Both the position numbers and the translations under genes were made by a program. From positions 618,957-682,956 of the forward strand of contig VWZP01002663.1 of assembly GCA_013396995.1 (NCBI GenBank): a DNA stretch of 64,000 nt, written 5' to 3'. The stretch comes from Dicaeum eximium. Lineage: Eukaryota; Chordata; Aves; Passeriformes; Dicaeidae. Below, piece after piece: positions 39,501 to 50,929 of this stretch. A model generated the notes under the pieces. The model had not been told where the DNA came from. It did no database searches and worked only from the letters and a program-made list of their open reading frames with translations. Each line of letters begins with the position of its first letter. The first letter of the stretch is position 1.

Positions 39501-42500
39501 TTTAGGCACTCCTTGGCATCTCTATATATCTGACAAGACACAAGACTGTCTAAGAGCCTTAGGCATAGCCAGGCTGGTATGCACAGCACCATCCATCATT
39601 TGACAGTGTGCTAGACTGTTTTAGTTCCTGTTTTTGACAGAACCAACTTACTAATTACTTACTGCACAACACATACCTGTGCTTCCACTTCAGTCAGACT
39701 GTAGAGTGGAGGGCCTCCCTTGGTCAGCAAGATCCTGTTCAGCGCTTCCCTGGACATCTTTCCAGGCAGATACAAACTCAGTGGGAAGGCAATCCTTGAG
39801 GCAAACCATGGCTTTGTCACACTGCAGTAATTTTCAGACTCAATCCAGAAAGTGTGCAGCTGTATCAACATGAGGAAAAATGTAACTGAAATTTGAATGA
39901 CATGAGTAGAAATCTCATGACATTGATATGCAAGACCTCTCTCAGAAAAGCAGAAGAACCAGGAATTATTGTAATTTAAGGCTATCAAGCTCTGTAGAGG
40001 AATATACTAATCCTCTGAGTGTAGGAGTACATGAGTAAGGCACCTTCCAAACAAAGAAAAACACCAAAGATATTACAGAGATCTATATGCATCTGCATAA
40101 AATTACATACCTAATATGTATGTACAGATACATACATACACACACAGAGTGTATTGAAAATACATTACCAAAAAGTTGCAGACATACAGCAACAGGTTTG
40201 AACTTTCTGTAATTTTGTTTTGAAATTTTATATAAATCTTAAAATACAAGGTATTACAAAATTATGAATTTGAAAATTTGAATACCTGAAAAGGCTGATA
40301 CCATGATATCATCTGGTCAGTGTATTTCTCCCTGTACAAACTGAAGCCAAAGTCATCCAAGAGACTCAGTATCTGTAGGTCTTATAGCTCTAATGTAATT
40401 ACACTGAAATAGTGAAGGCAAATGGCCATGTCTTATTTAGAACTGAAAAATTAAGCTAATGATGGGCATTTTAATTTATTAAAAGTTTTAACTCCACAGT
40501 TCAAAAGGCTTTCACTTGTGTGTCTCACATCAGACACATCTTAATCAAAAGTTTTTCAGGAAATTAAATGAAACAAAAAAACAGCCACAATAAAGTGCTT
40601 TCAGGATACTGTTTCTCAAAGACCAACAGGAAAAAAAAAAACCTAAGTAAGTGTTCTTTTAAAATGTCTTTAATAAATCTGTTATTATTACTTGACACTA
40701 CTGATTTCCTTTTCAAAACTTGATAGGCAGGATTTCCAAAAAACAGACTAACAAAACAACTATGTTCCCCCCAGGGCTGTGGCTGAAACATTTTAATGTC
40801 TCTCATATTGGGCACCTCTTACAGCATTCAATTCCAAGTATTTGAACCATTACAATGTATTTATTAATATTTACCAGAGCAGGAAGCAGTTTCTCTTCAA
40901 GTAGTGCAATATATGCCAGTGTATCAGCTCCTTGTTTTGCAGACAAATCATAATCAGCATTGTATTTCTACAAATCAAAAAAAAAAGATAACTTATGCTG
41001 AACTTTCAAAAAACAGTATCAATGTAAAGTTAATTCAGACTTAACACCTATCAAGGCAGTAAATATATAAACAATTTTTGGAACAGAAAGCATGCATTCA
41101 CTAGAATTTTCCTTCTTCAGGCCAACTCTGCCAAACCTTGTTGTATCTCGCTTTTCCACTTTCCCACTCCTAGAGCTTTGGGCCCTCCTATTTTCAAAAT
41201 AATTCTTGTGTCTCCTTTCTATTTGTTTCCAAGCAAATGTCCAGTGATACAGAGGCAATTTTTCAATACTCAGGGATGTAGCAAACCTCTTATAAATCTC
41301 CACTGTTATTTTTCTAACATCTGAAAGATGAAGAAGCATCTGACACTTATGATTGCAGGTGCAATCATAAAAAAAACAAACATGCATTCCCATATTTTGC
41401 TTTTAATGAACACTCTAAAAGTTAAGAAATTGGATAGTAACAATGTAAGGGAAAAAATATACAGCAAAATTAATGCAGTTACTGACTGAACTTGTAATTC
41501 TAACAGTGGATTCTTCTAAGATACATTATAAGGACTGAAAAATTGGGGGGGAGTGAGTAGATTTGCTTCATTAATTTATAAACAAAAGGCCAGTGCTGAC
41601 ACAGTGCTGAACATCTGAAAAGCAAGCATACAATTGTTATACTTTAACATAATAGAGGGTCTTTTCCCCCAACATTAGGGAGCATTTGTTATTCACATGA
41701 ATACCAAGTCCAAATTCAACCCAAATGAATTTGAAACTTCAGAATTTCAAAACAACTGTCTAAAATTCCATCTCAAATGCAGTTTTTCTCTGTTTTTCTC
41801 TCCATGAACATTTGAAGTTTTACTAACATGGCGTTCATCAGATCATCTGACCAGACAGGAACTGCATTTCCAATGTAAAAGCAGAATAGTGGGCTAGATG
41901 CCCATCTCAGGAATAAAAATATGATGCCATGGTTTATTAGATATCTTTATACTTTGTGAAAAGAATAAATTGTACAGCTTTATTCTTTGCATACAAAACT
42001 TTAGGAGTCCTGCAAAAGGCAAGCAAGAGGCAATAACCTGGTGTGCATCAAGAAATGCCTGCAGACCTTTTTATGTTACAAGCTGTAGAAAAAATACATA
42101 GATTAATAATAATGCTATTATCTTTCAAAAAAAGAGCACTAGGAAATGACCCATTTAAATTGTTAATCTAAACTATCATATCCTAGGTCTGCAAAGTCGT
42201 AATGACATTAAAAGTGTTATAATTACAAGCAGGGTGATCAGTAAGAAACTGCCTGATTAGGGATAGTTTGTTGTCCTTTTCAATTCAATTTTTTTGGTGT
42301 TTATTTTTAAATCTTTCACAGAACTAATGATCAAACTTTTAAAGAGCAATTTCTTATACACCATTTCGCAATTCTCACGCATGTATGAGAAAAAGCAAAG
42401 CACTGGGCCTGAACTAAACTCCAGGTTTTTGGAAGCCTGTATCAGTGTACAAAGGAGGCATGCAAGAGCCACTGCAAATCAAAGAAAACAAATCTTTTTG

Positions 42501-44694
42501 AAAGAGACCTACCTGTTTTCTTAAGAAGTTTAGTATTTTTGCTGGCTGAGAAATAACAATGTCTTCTGACACCAGGACTGGTAGATCTCCTAGAAGGCAT
42601 AAAGAATACAGCCAATTTGCATGGATGACTTCTAACTAGAAAGCAATCAGTCACTGTATGTACTTTCCTTTTCTCAATAGCATGCTCTTATTTTCCTAAC
42701 ATGTAGACATATAATTTTACATGGCAGAAGAGTTCCATCAAGGTTACAAATACTCTTAGTCTATTGTGGCCTTTACTAATAATAAACATAAAAAAGGGCA
42801 ACATCAAATCAGACTGAAGCCAATGTTTTTTGCTAGGTATCCAATACTTTGAAAAAGGCTACTTGTCTGGATCTCAAATGTTCATCTTAAGACAAAAACT
42901 TCCAGCTCAGTCCAACTGCCCTCTCAATTCATCCACCTCTGAGCCTCTTTTCAATTTTTCCTCTGTCTTTTCCCTCCAAATCCATTTTAACCATCTTTTT
43001 TCTCCAGCCTTGCTACAAACAATGTCCAAGCTACCACCGCATAACCATTAATTACTAAAAGAACTAAGTATTTCCCCTCTGCCAGAAGCTGACTGGACAG
43101 CCTTTAGTTGTAAGATTGCTGGATCCAAGCCTGTAGAGTACAAAGTCTCTGTAACAGCGGCTATCCTACAGCACATTCACAACAGAACTGCCAGAATGAG
43201 CCCAACAGGACAGTGCTAAATTATCAACATTTATATATGTATATACCAAATGTTGGTATATATACCAACATTTACTATTTAAACTGCTTTCTTAACTGAT
43301 TTTATGTATTTTCCTTATGAAGACAGCCACCAAATTTCTAGCAAGTCCACTGAACTAGTTCTTGGTATTTTCCCCTAACAGTGAACAACACACTGAAAAG
43401 CAAGAACCAAAGGCTCAACTTCTGCATGAAAACAGAACTGCCTGAACTGATAATGCAGTTAAGGATAAGTGACAAAGGATTTAACTTGGCAGTGATTTTA
43501 CCTCTCTTAAATACACCAAGACAATAACTGCTGAGCAAACAAATAAGCAATGAACAGAAGCATACCAAACAAAGAAGTCCTCTCTTGACAGCTTTCTTTC
43601 ACCTTTTCTCAGTCAAACCCTCTAATTCAGCACAATACCAAACATCCCAACTAGTGTAAGCTGTACTTGCTGAGGCTCACATTCCACTTCCAACTGTACC
43701 AACTCATTAAGCCACAGGTAACTAAAGAGCTCTTCCATACACCTGTCTACCTTTATAAATATGCAAAGTGCAAAACCACTACTACTAGTCACTACTACTA
43801 GTTACTACCTTTATAAGTATGCAACATGCAAAAAGCTTACAAAGTTGCTTTCACTATACCATCATCTCAGACTGCCTGACTGAAACAGTTATGTACTTGG
43901 CATTACTGCTTTTGTTAACTCTCTGTTTCCTCACCCATATACATTTTAATATTCTCCTCTGGAGCACTTTATTTATGACTTCCATTATTTCATTCCCACA
44001 AATCCTTCACACTTGATCCTGTGAAGTAATTTAATTGGGGCAGACTGCATTCATGAACACAAACCCAATGCAAACACAGAAACTGGAAACTACATTTATA
44101 TCACGGATGTTATCAGCATAATAAAGACTGCGAAGATGGTACCTTTTGGAGCTCTCCAGGAGTTATTTATAGTATTCACTGTCAGGGGAGCACCAGAAAA
44201 TTTGGCATAGGCCTGCAATAAAGATTGGAGGGCAGGGAAGAAAACCTGTCACAATGTGTAAGAAAAGAGTAAAAGAGACCTATAGAAGTTGTGTTAAACA
44301 CCTTCGTGCACTGAGGACCGGCCACCAGCAGGTGCGCGACGGGGTTCGGTCGGGTTCCACTGCCCTAAGGCGGCTCCAGGGCATGCAGGGCAGAGGCCCC
44401 GCAGCCTCCGGAAAGGGCGGCAGCGCTCCCGCGTCTCCCGTGGGGAGCCAGCCAGGCGCGCACCGCGGGCTCAACATCCCGCCTCCCACCCCCGGCCTCT
44501 CCCGAGGCAAGAAGGAGCGCCGCGGACGTCCGTGCGAGCGGCAGGCAAGCCCCGGGGCGCCGCCGCTCCCTCCCTCCCGGGCCGGGCGGTGGCCGCCGCC
44601 CGCCGCCCGTTACCATGACGGTGAGAGACTCCGGGTGCAGGGACGGCAGCCCCCAGTCTCCTCCCCAGCAGCTCAGCTCCATGGGAGCCGCCAT
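36480..44694 (-). CDS. MTX3: Metaxin 3, complete nine-exon gene
   Basis: Metaxins are mitochondrial outer-membrane proteins with a GST-like fold, linked to protein import and assembly of beta-barrel proteins through the SAM/MICOS machinery. MTX3 is the least studied paralogue. Joining 44614-44694, 44143-44212, 42513-42589, 40875-40967, 39677-39859, 39453-39529, 38439-38596, 37956-38044 and 36480-36590 (all on the minus strand) gives 312 codons plus stop, the same length as I recall for human MTX3. All eight introns are GT-AG and all phases join. Recognition motifs are SCWGGDWGLPS (8-18), QPAKILNFLRKQ (65-76) in the metaxin N-terminal domain, TKPWFAS (122-128), GDTPTTLDAFVFG (192-204) of the GST-C-like helical domain, and the C-terminal MDDNLRKSPQ (277-286). 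No hydrophobic C-terminal anchor is seen. The start codon lies in a CpG island and overlaps a YY1-type motif. The intron 8 donor (GTTACT) is weak. No frameshift or stop is present, so the gene looks functional. Confidence 0.97.
37197..37335 (-). mobile_element. Ancient CR1/L3-type LINE 3' fragment
   Basis: In MTX3 intron 8. Blocks 'gaggctgtctagtctattcc', 'caaggcaggatcagatt', 'atcatctctgacaaatgtct' and 'cttaaaacttccacagcc' follow the order seen in old CR1 elements shared by birds, crocodilians and turtles. The orientation is the reverse complement of the element. It is strongly diverged, so the limits are approximate. Confidence 0.6.
37956..38044 (-). CDS. MTX3: MTX3 coding exon 8
   Basis: Acceptor CTCCAG. 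89 nt encode HSPTGQDTADANLQKLTQL and VNKESNLIEK. The donor AAG|GTTACT departs from consensus at +3 and +5, but the reading frame and homology to the next exon support it. Confidence 0.9.
38439..38596 (-). CDS. MTX3: MTX3 coding exon 7
   Basis: Acceptor TTTTTAG, donor AG|GTAAGC. 158 nt encode PTTLDAFVFGFLAP, then LQEHLKQLPNLCRFCDDIL and YFRLTVS, the GST-C-like helices. Confidence 0.95.
39453..39529 (-). CDS. MTX3: MTX3 coding exon 6
   Basis: Acceptor TGTCAG, donor AC|GTGAGT. 77 nt encode IYRDAKECLNLLSKRLGTSQ then FFFGD and two bases of the next codon. Confidence 0.95.
39677..39859 (-). CDS. MTX3: MTX3 coding exon 5
   Basis: Acceptor GATACAG, donor CAG|GTATGT. 183 nt (61 codons) from LHTFWIESENY to LTEVEAQ, with TKPWFAS and PGKMSREALNRILLT. 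The open frame continues upstream into intron 4, which is not coding. Confidence 0.95.
40128..40150. repeat. (CATA)n/(CA)n microsatellite
   Basis: Short CATA repeats running into CA repeats in MTX3 intron 4. Confidence 0.8.
40875..40967 (-). CDS. MTX3: MTX3 coding exon 4
   Basis: Acceptor TTGTAG, donor CTG|GTAAAT. 93 nt encode KYNADYDLSAKQGADTLAY and LLEEKLLPAL. Phase 0 at both ends. Confidence 0.95.
41347..41370. repeat. 11-bp perfect inverted repeat
   Basis: 'ttatgattgca' and its exact reverse complement are separated by two bases, in MTX3 intron 3. Confidence 0.85.
42513..42589 (-). CDS. MTX3: MTX3 coding exon 3
   Basis: Acceptor CTTCTAG, donor CAG|GTAGGT. 77 nt encode DLPVLVSED then QPAKILNFLRKQ, the most conserved part of the metaxin N-terminal domain. 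Confidence 0.95.
43248..43273. repeat. 26-bp perfect palindrome
   Basis: The 13 bases 43248-43260 are followed directly by their exact reverse complement (43261-43273), with centre 'tatata'. A second, partly overlapping copy of 'tatacca' on the left makes a three-part nested structure. It lies in MTX3 intron 2. Confidence 0.9.
43747..43833 (+). repeat. Nested direct repeats
   Basis: A 29-base unit beginning 'ctacctttataa' occurs at 43747-43775 and 43805-43833 with three differences. Between the copies are two head-to-tail copies of 'cactactactagt'. It lies in MTX3 intron 2. Confidence 0.85.
44143..44212 (-). CDS. MTX3: MTX3 coding exon 2
   Basis: Acceptor TTGCAG, then AYAKFSGAPL...NNSWRAPK plus one base, donor G|GTACCA. 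70 nt, ends in phase 1. Confidence 0.93.
44614..44694 (-). CDS. MTX3: MTX3 coding exon 1
   Basis: 27 codons from the ATG (complement of 44692-44694) to ATG|GTAACG. This start agrees with the conserved family N-terminus MAAPxELSCWGG. The intron phase is 0. Confidence 0.95.
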
Positions 44695-44698
44695 CTTG
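44687..44698 (-). promoter_or_regulatory. MTX3: YY1-type motif over the MTX3 start codon
   Basis: The minus strand reads CAAGATGGCGGC, a full match to the YY1 consensus, and its ATG is the MTX3 initiation codon. YY1 sites in this position are known just downstream of the transcription start in many housekeeping and mitochondrial-protein genes, so the 5' UTR is probably very short. Confidence 0.65.
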
Positions 44699-44875
44699 TC
44701 CGCCGTGCCGGCCGAGCAGCGCCGCGCTGCTCCCCCCGCATGGCGGCGCCCGAGCGCCCGCGGCCGCGCGCGGGGCCCGGGGGAGGGAGGAGGGCAGGGA
44801 GCGGCGCCGGCAGGGACACGGCCCCGGGGCCTGCTGCTCCCGGGAGCCGCCGCCGCGCTCGGGAAGTCACAGTCA

Positions 44876-45345
44876 CCGAATCAACTGTGTTGGATAAGGC
44901 CTCTGAGATCATCGCGACCAACTTGTGGCTGAGCACCATGTCAACCAGACCACGGCACCACATGGTACATCAGGATTTTCCTTGAACACCTCTAGGGATG
45001 ATGACTCCACCACCGCCCTGGGCAGCCCATTCCAGTGTCTAATCACCATTTCTGTGAGGAAATTCTTGCTATTGTCCAGCTCAAAGCTCCCTTGGCACAG
45101 CTTAAGACTATGTCTTCCTACTACCTACGTCCCTTACCGAAAGGACAACCCTTGCCCGGCTACAGCCTCCTTTGAAGTAGTTGTAGAAAGCGGTAAAGTC
45201 TTCCCCGAGGCACCCCCTTTTCACCAGGTTAAATAAACTCAGCTTTCTCAGCCCTTCCCCGCAGGACTTGTGCCCCAGAGCCTTTCACAGTTCTCTTGCC
45301 CTTCTGTGGACTTGCTCCAGCACCTCAATGTCCTTCTTGAATTGA
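44876..45345 (-). mobile_element. CR1 LINE 3' fragment next to MTX3 promoter
   Basis: From the left, plus strand: 'caccgaatcaactgtgttgg', 'cctctgagatcatcg', 'actccaccaccgccctggg', 'cagcccattccagtgtctaa', 'gaaattcttgctattgtcc', 'gacttgtgccccagagcc', 'ctccagcacctcaatgtcc'. This is the reverse complement of a CR1 3' UTR and C-terminal region. The element is on the minus strand, and its 3' end touches the upstream edge of the MTX3 CpG island. Confidence 0.9.
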
Positions 45346-46360
45346 GAATTATGTCCTTGTTGAGAAGAAGGTCCTTTCAGGTTGTATCCAGTGGGGATCA
45401 GCCTCTTGGGAAGGGACACGGGTGGCCAGTACCTGTGATCCTGCGGGGAAATGCTGCGGCCGTAGTCCTCTTGAAACGCTTTTGGTACTGTGTGGCTGAA
45501 CCCTCACCCTCCGGCCCTGACACTGCACACAGAGTTGTGACTTTTCATAGGAACAAAAAAAAAGATTGTGGTTCCCAATCAACTGTGACGAGCAGCCATC
45601 AGCAACTTGGCACTAAAAACAAGGAGCTCTGGTCGTATGTTACCAGTTTTGACCAGGTTATAATGATAACCTGTTCAGTGTGGTTTTAGCTGCAGACCTT
45701 TAGAGGCATCAAGTTGCCAACTGTTTATTCCAGAGCTTGTGCGGACGTGCCACAGCATATCTAAATGCTAAGTCAAGTTTCCATCCTTCCCAGAAAGGGA
45801 AAAAATACCACACACTGACTAAAAAAACCCCCTACACTGACCACCCTTATTCAGGTCTTGTATGCATGAGGAGCAGAGTAAGGGTAAAGCTTCATTTTTC
45901 CTTTCACCTTCCCAGATCCAAAATTTCACATTCACATGAAATTTGTGGAAGAAAGTGTCATGATAAAACTTTATGCCACAGATCTGAGATGATTCTGCTC
46001 CATTTTGCTCATTCTGCTCTGGAACATGGGAGAAGAAATACATACCTACTTTTTTCCTCAGAAAAACATACCACTAGAAATGCTAACAGAAGCAATTTTT
46101 TTTTAAAAATTGCTATGTTACATTTTTCCTTCTAAAGACTTATTTAAGATATATATTCTAAGAATATTTTTTGTCATTTCCTCCCTACGGGCACCAGCTA
46201 ACTTCTCAGTCTGTCCAGGTACTTTGCTTTGGTCCTTTTGCCATGTGAACTGAGATGCACTGAGATGCAAAGCTCTGAAAGGGAGTTGTGGATGCTAGCA
46301 GCTGTGATCCCAAAGATCTGTTCCAATAAGGAGCATTTTATGAAGGGCTCAATACTTACA
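45346..46360. other. Intergenic, no gene seen
   Basis: Contains open frames of 77-139 codons without recognisable products. Part of 45,346-45,560 may be further diverged CR1. Confidence 0.45.
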
Positions 46361-46369
46361 TCATCCCTG

Positions 46370-47265
46370 TTTAGTATCTTTGTTGATTTTGTCAACTCAG
46401 TCAGTTCAGAGATGACACCCAGCTGGGTGGGAGTGCTGATCTGCTGGAGGGCAGGAAGGCTCTGCAGAGGGATCTGGGCAGGCTGGATCATGGGCTGAGG
46501 CCAATGGTGTGAGGTTCAACAAGGCCCACGTGCTGGGTCCTGCCCTTGGGTCACAGCAACCCCAGGCAGCTCCACAGGCTGGGGCAGAGTGACTGGAAAG
46601 CTGCCCCATGGAAAAGGACCTGGGGGTGCTGGTGACAGCAGCTGAACATGAGCCAGGCTGTGCCCAGGTGGCCAAGAAGGCCAATGGCAGCCTGGCCTGG
46701 ATCAGCAATGGTGTGGCCAGCAGGGCCAGGGCAGGGATTGTCCCCCTGTGCTGGGCACTGCTGAGGCCACAGCTCGAGTGCTGTGCCCAGTTCTGGGCCC
46801 TCAGTGCAGGAAAGACACTGAGGGGCTGGAGTGAGTCCAGAGAAGGGCAATGGAGCTGGGGCAGGGCCTGGAGCACAAGTCCTGTGAGGAGTGGCTGAGG
46901 GAGCTGGGGGTGTTTAGCCTGGAGAAAAGGAGGCTCAGGGAGGACCTTATCAGTCAACAAGTGCCTGAAAGGACACTGTAGATGGGTGGGGTTCAGTTTT
47001 TTCTCCCAAGTAAGAAACGTTAGAACAAGAGAAAATGGCCTAAAGTTGCACTAGGGAAGGTTTATATTAGACATTATGAAAAATTTCTTCACTGACAGGG
47101 TTGTAAAGCATTGAACAAGCTGCCCGGGAAAGTGGTTGGAGTCACCATTCATGGAAATGTTTAGGACACATTTTAGTGGTGAATGTGGTGGTGATGCTGG
47201 GTTGATGGTTGGACTTGATGAACTTAGAGGTCTTATTTTAAGAAAAACCTAAGCATTCTATGAGC
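46370..47265 (+). mobile_element. CR1 LINE, RT C-terminal part to 3' end
   Basis: Sense-oriented CR1. It starts in the YADD region ('agagatgacacccagctggg'), continues through 'gaaaaggacctgggggtgctgg', 'ggccaagaaggccaatgg' and 'cagttctgggccctcag' to 'aaaaatttcttcactgacag', and ends at 'ggttggacttgatgaactta...attctatgag'. Frameshifts and stops interrupt the coding part. A 184-codon minus-strand open frame (46,406-46,960) is its antisense shadow and not a gene. Confidence 0.9.
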
Positions 47266-50200
47266 TTTTCTGTCATATGTCTTTTCTTGAGGCGGGCTGC
47301 AAGAAGGCTTAGGCAGTAAATGGGGAAATAAGCTTTGCATTACCTTCAGGCCCAGTTTATCTCTGTGTTGTTGTGGAGTCTGGAGCAAAGATAGAAAAAA
47401 GAGGCAATCTGTACCTTCCCTCCCCCATGTCAGGAACTTTTTCCTCTTGGTTTCCTACGTGGAATTTGTATCAGTGTAAATGAAAAGTAAATAAGTGCAT
47501 TGAAGATGGATATATGACTTGACTTTAAAAAATGGAGCTTTAATTTGTGTTTTAGAAAAGCAAAAGTTCTTTTAAAACCTGTCTTTGAAACTTGAAACCC
47601 ATAAACCAACATTTTTTTGTTAATTAAGCAGGATGAAAGCCAGGAATGTTGACATAAATATGAAGGGATGTGTTTTAGAGCTGACACTTCACTTGCCTTA
47701 AGATTTCTATATCTTAATTGCCCATGAATCCTGATTTTTAATCAAGTTTATAATTCCATGAAAACAGTAAGTCTCCTGATACATATTAGGAACAAAACAT
47801 GTATGGTGAATTAACCAGTCAGGTTCTTTTCTATTTTCCTTATCCCATTATTTGGAATTTGAACAAGTTACAAGTCACTTCTGTAAAGCAAAATCTGTAA
47901 TGTTTGCAGCTTCTCTGTATTCTGTATACTTTAAACCTTATCAAATCACATAATCAGGTCAAACATTATAGTGATTGAGGTTTTCTTGCAGATTCTGTAT
48001 AAAAATTACTGTCACATACTTATGATTTCCTTACAAAATGTGACTGACATTACAAAAGTTTCTTGGAAACACAATTGGTTAATTATGTTTTTATTCTTGC
48101 TTCTTACTTAACCTCCAGTAATATAAGCTGGAGTTTGTACTTCAGAGAATACACATGAGTGAAAAAGCAATTGCTAGTATTCCACAGTTTTTATTGAAAA
48201 TGTTGATTAAAAGGTCAAATAGTCCTTCCTGACAGCAGATAAACTTTCTACTTTGTGAAATCCCCTAAAGAAGGTTGTGCTTGAGCACAAAGTCCCCTTT
48301 AGTCTGTAAAGTGTTCAACATAAAACTCAGAACAGAAATGAAAACTGGATAAATTACAGTGACCTTTACATGTGCTAAGTTCATCTAAACATGGGCTTAA
48401 GCTTCTGTTTATATACATTGTGAACTGGGTCCCTTCTGTCATATTGTATTGTGCTGCATGGGCTGTTTGCCAAACATTGCTTCCATGTGCATTCTTTGTG
48501 AGTAAGCACAAAGAATAAGCAGATACAGAGCAAGAACAGAATATGGTCCTCACAAATCTAACTCTAACTAAGATATAATACTACGAACAAAATCCTCCTC
48601 CTGTAGAGCTGGTCAGGACCAGTGTAAGAGACTCCTCTGTATTTAAATCAGAAGTAAGAAGTGGTAAGTTATAATTCCTTAATAAATATTTTTGTCAGGT
48701 AAGGAGATCTTTCAAGAAAACATTTCATATGCTTTGCTCGTTGTTGGGTCAACGCTTCTCCTTAATAAGCAGTTGAACATCATTGGTGCTGCTCTAGATC
48801 CACATATTAGCCTTGCAGTATCTGTACTGTCTCCCCATGCTTTAGGTTCGGGACAAATTCTGAACTAACACTTCTTTTTAAGTTGCTTATGACACTCAAA
48901 GTTCCCTCTTTTCTTCTTCCATCTTCTTGCCTCTCACTTACCCCTTTTAGCCTCCCTTTTTTCCTTGCTCCACAGCACTCTGCACCTGATGATCTGTTTT
49001 TCTCACTCTCCAGCTCTTGGCCACCCCATTGACACTACCACGTCATCCTGTCACTTCCACTGCAGGGGCAAGGATGTGGGAGTGAAGCTGAGGTGTTTCT
49101 TCTTGTGTGGAGACATGTACAGAAGAGCAGTAGGGTGAGGAGGAGGAGAAGCACCATGCTGTGACACGGTATGTGGCAGAGCACCCTGGCAGTGATGTAG
49201 CTGGCAATGGGCAGAGGAAGAAACGGGCAACTTCAGGAGTGGGTCAACAGTGCTAACAAGAATAAGCTAAGAAGTAAGGGTGTGTTGTAGGGTATATGCC
49301 ATGTGGGGAGAGCAATTAGAGGACATCTGAATATAGGCCAGCTGAAGGTATCTGAAAATCTCACTCGTGTTGGAGAGCAGCCCACAGCCATGCTCTGTGT
49401 GGTGTAGATCTGCTCGGGCAGTCCCTTTGCAGTGCTCGCAGTCCTTGCCTTGCAGCGTGCTGTGTTTTGCCTCCCACACAATGAGCCCCCCAAGGGCTGT
49501 TCTCTGTGGTGCTCCTTAGATGTATGCACCAAGCCTGATGAGACTGAACATTTTTCAACACTACTTTGCTCACTTTAACATAAACTTTCCCTTCTATTGT
49601 TGCCCTACTTTTTATGATGTAAATAATATCAGACAGCTCCAACTTTTCCAACTGAGTGTGGATAGCAAGCTGTGATGGGGCCAAGCAGGGCTTCCTGGAT
49701 TTCTGACATGACAGAGGTTCATCAGCATACAGAGAGACATGATACATACAGAGATGTACAGGACAAAGAGAGCTGTGCAGCAGGATGGGAAGCTCATGAT
49801 GTGTTTGGGTTTCTCACTTGCTCCCTTTCTCCTGTACTTTCTTAACATCAGCAGTGCAGAGGCTAGAATTTTCTGAAGTAGAAGACAAACAATGGGATAA
49901 TGATATCCTAAGGGAACACATAGTACTGAAAATTGTTGTAGTTGAAAGAAATTTTTTTTTTAAATTTACTTTGACTAAGTTATTGAGTTTGGGAGTTTGC
50001 TTAAAAAAACAGCCTTTTTCCATAGTCTCCATCTGGTCAGTTTGAGCACTCCCAATGCTTCTGAGCTCTTTAAATGAAACAAAGGAGCAGATGATACATT
50101 CCTCAGTTTGCCAGTCACAGTCTTCTAGAAACCCAGTTTGCCCCAGCCTGCAATCTGCATGACCCTTTTTAGTGACACTTTTCAGTTAGGAAAAGTGGAG

Positions 50201-50814
50201 TATTTAAATTCCTACCAAGACCAAGTCTACACACCAGAGCAGCCCCATTTGTTTTGACTTCAGATATGCATGAGAGAAATTCTGATATATGCTAAACCTT
50301 AACAGTTGACACTAAACACCTGACTGCAGAGCAGGGAGGAGAAACTTGGGAGAGGGCTTTGCAGAGACGACAGCTGTATTGTTGTCAGAAGACACAAAGA
50401 TATATGTGGTCACCATTTGCTGAACATAGAAAGGGAGGCAAGAGAGGTTTTAAAGTAAAATCGTGCTAACCTCAAAGTTTAGCATCCTACAGTCAGCAGG
50501 ATTGGGTGAACAAGGTTGCATTACCTTTATGCTTCTGACACTCTTCTGCATCCCTCACCAGGCTGGTGGTTCTCTGAGGGGCTGCTTGCGACAGCGCTGG
50601 ACTTGCTGTCCCTCCTGAACTTACAGAATTCTTACTTGGCTCTTAAAGCACACCCAGTTAACTTTTGGGGCCGTCTTCTTGTGACTGGTAGTAAGCATAG
50701 CGGCTTGTTGACCATTGGACTCCACGATCTTAAAGCTCTTTTCCTATCTAACCAATTCTGTGATATGATACTATGAATTTAAAGCTATTAAACATATTTC
50801 AATTTTCAGGGCTC
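47266..50814. other. Intergenic between MTX3 and THBS4
   Basis: AT-rich sequence with no recognisable gene. Overlapping minus-strand open frames at 49.2-49.85 kb (up to 128 codons) have no familiar domain. Confidence 0.5.
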
Positions 50815-50929
50815 NNNNNNNNNNNNNNNNNNNNNNNNNNNNNNNNNNNNNNNNNNNNNNNNNNNNNNNNNNNNNNNNNNNNNNNNNNNNNNNNNNNNNN
50901 NNNNNNNNNNNNNNNNNNNNNNNNNNNNN
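50815..50929. other. Assembly gap (115 N)
   Basis: All bases are undetermined. The left flank is AT-rich and the right flank is very GC-rich, so the gap opens the CpG island and may hide the start of THBS4. The true length may differ from 115. Confidence 0.99.

Larger units (their letters stand above)
44310..44880. promoter_or_regulatory. MTX3: CpG-island promoter of MTX3
   Basis: About 570 bp of very GC- and CpG-rich sequence surrounding MTX3 exon 1, in sharp contrast to the AT-rich flanks. No TATA box is evident upstream of the start codon, as is usual for housekeeping CpG-island promoters. Long open frames on both strands here (for example 243 codons plus-strand from 44,254) result from the high GC content, which removes stop codons. 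Confidence 0.85.

Noticed and set aside
41019..41393. 124-codon minus-strand open frame in MTX3 intron 3
   Set aside because: The neighbouring exons join in phase without it, and the peptide has no recognisable domain.
44254..44985. 243-codon plus-strand open frame opposite MTX3 exon 1
   Set aside because: It lies in the CpG island, where GC content removes stop codons. It reads antisense through the MTX3 start and into the CR1 tail, with a low-complexity R/P/G/A product.
46406..46960. 184-codon minus-strand open frame
   Set aside because: It is the antisense strand of a sense-oriented CR1 copy and has no independent support.
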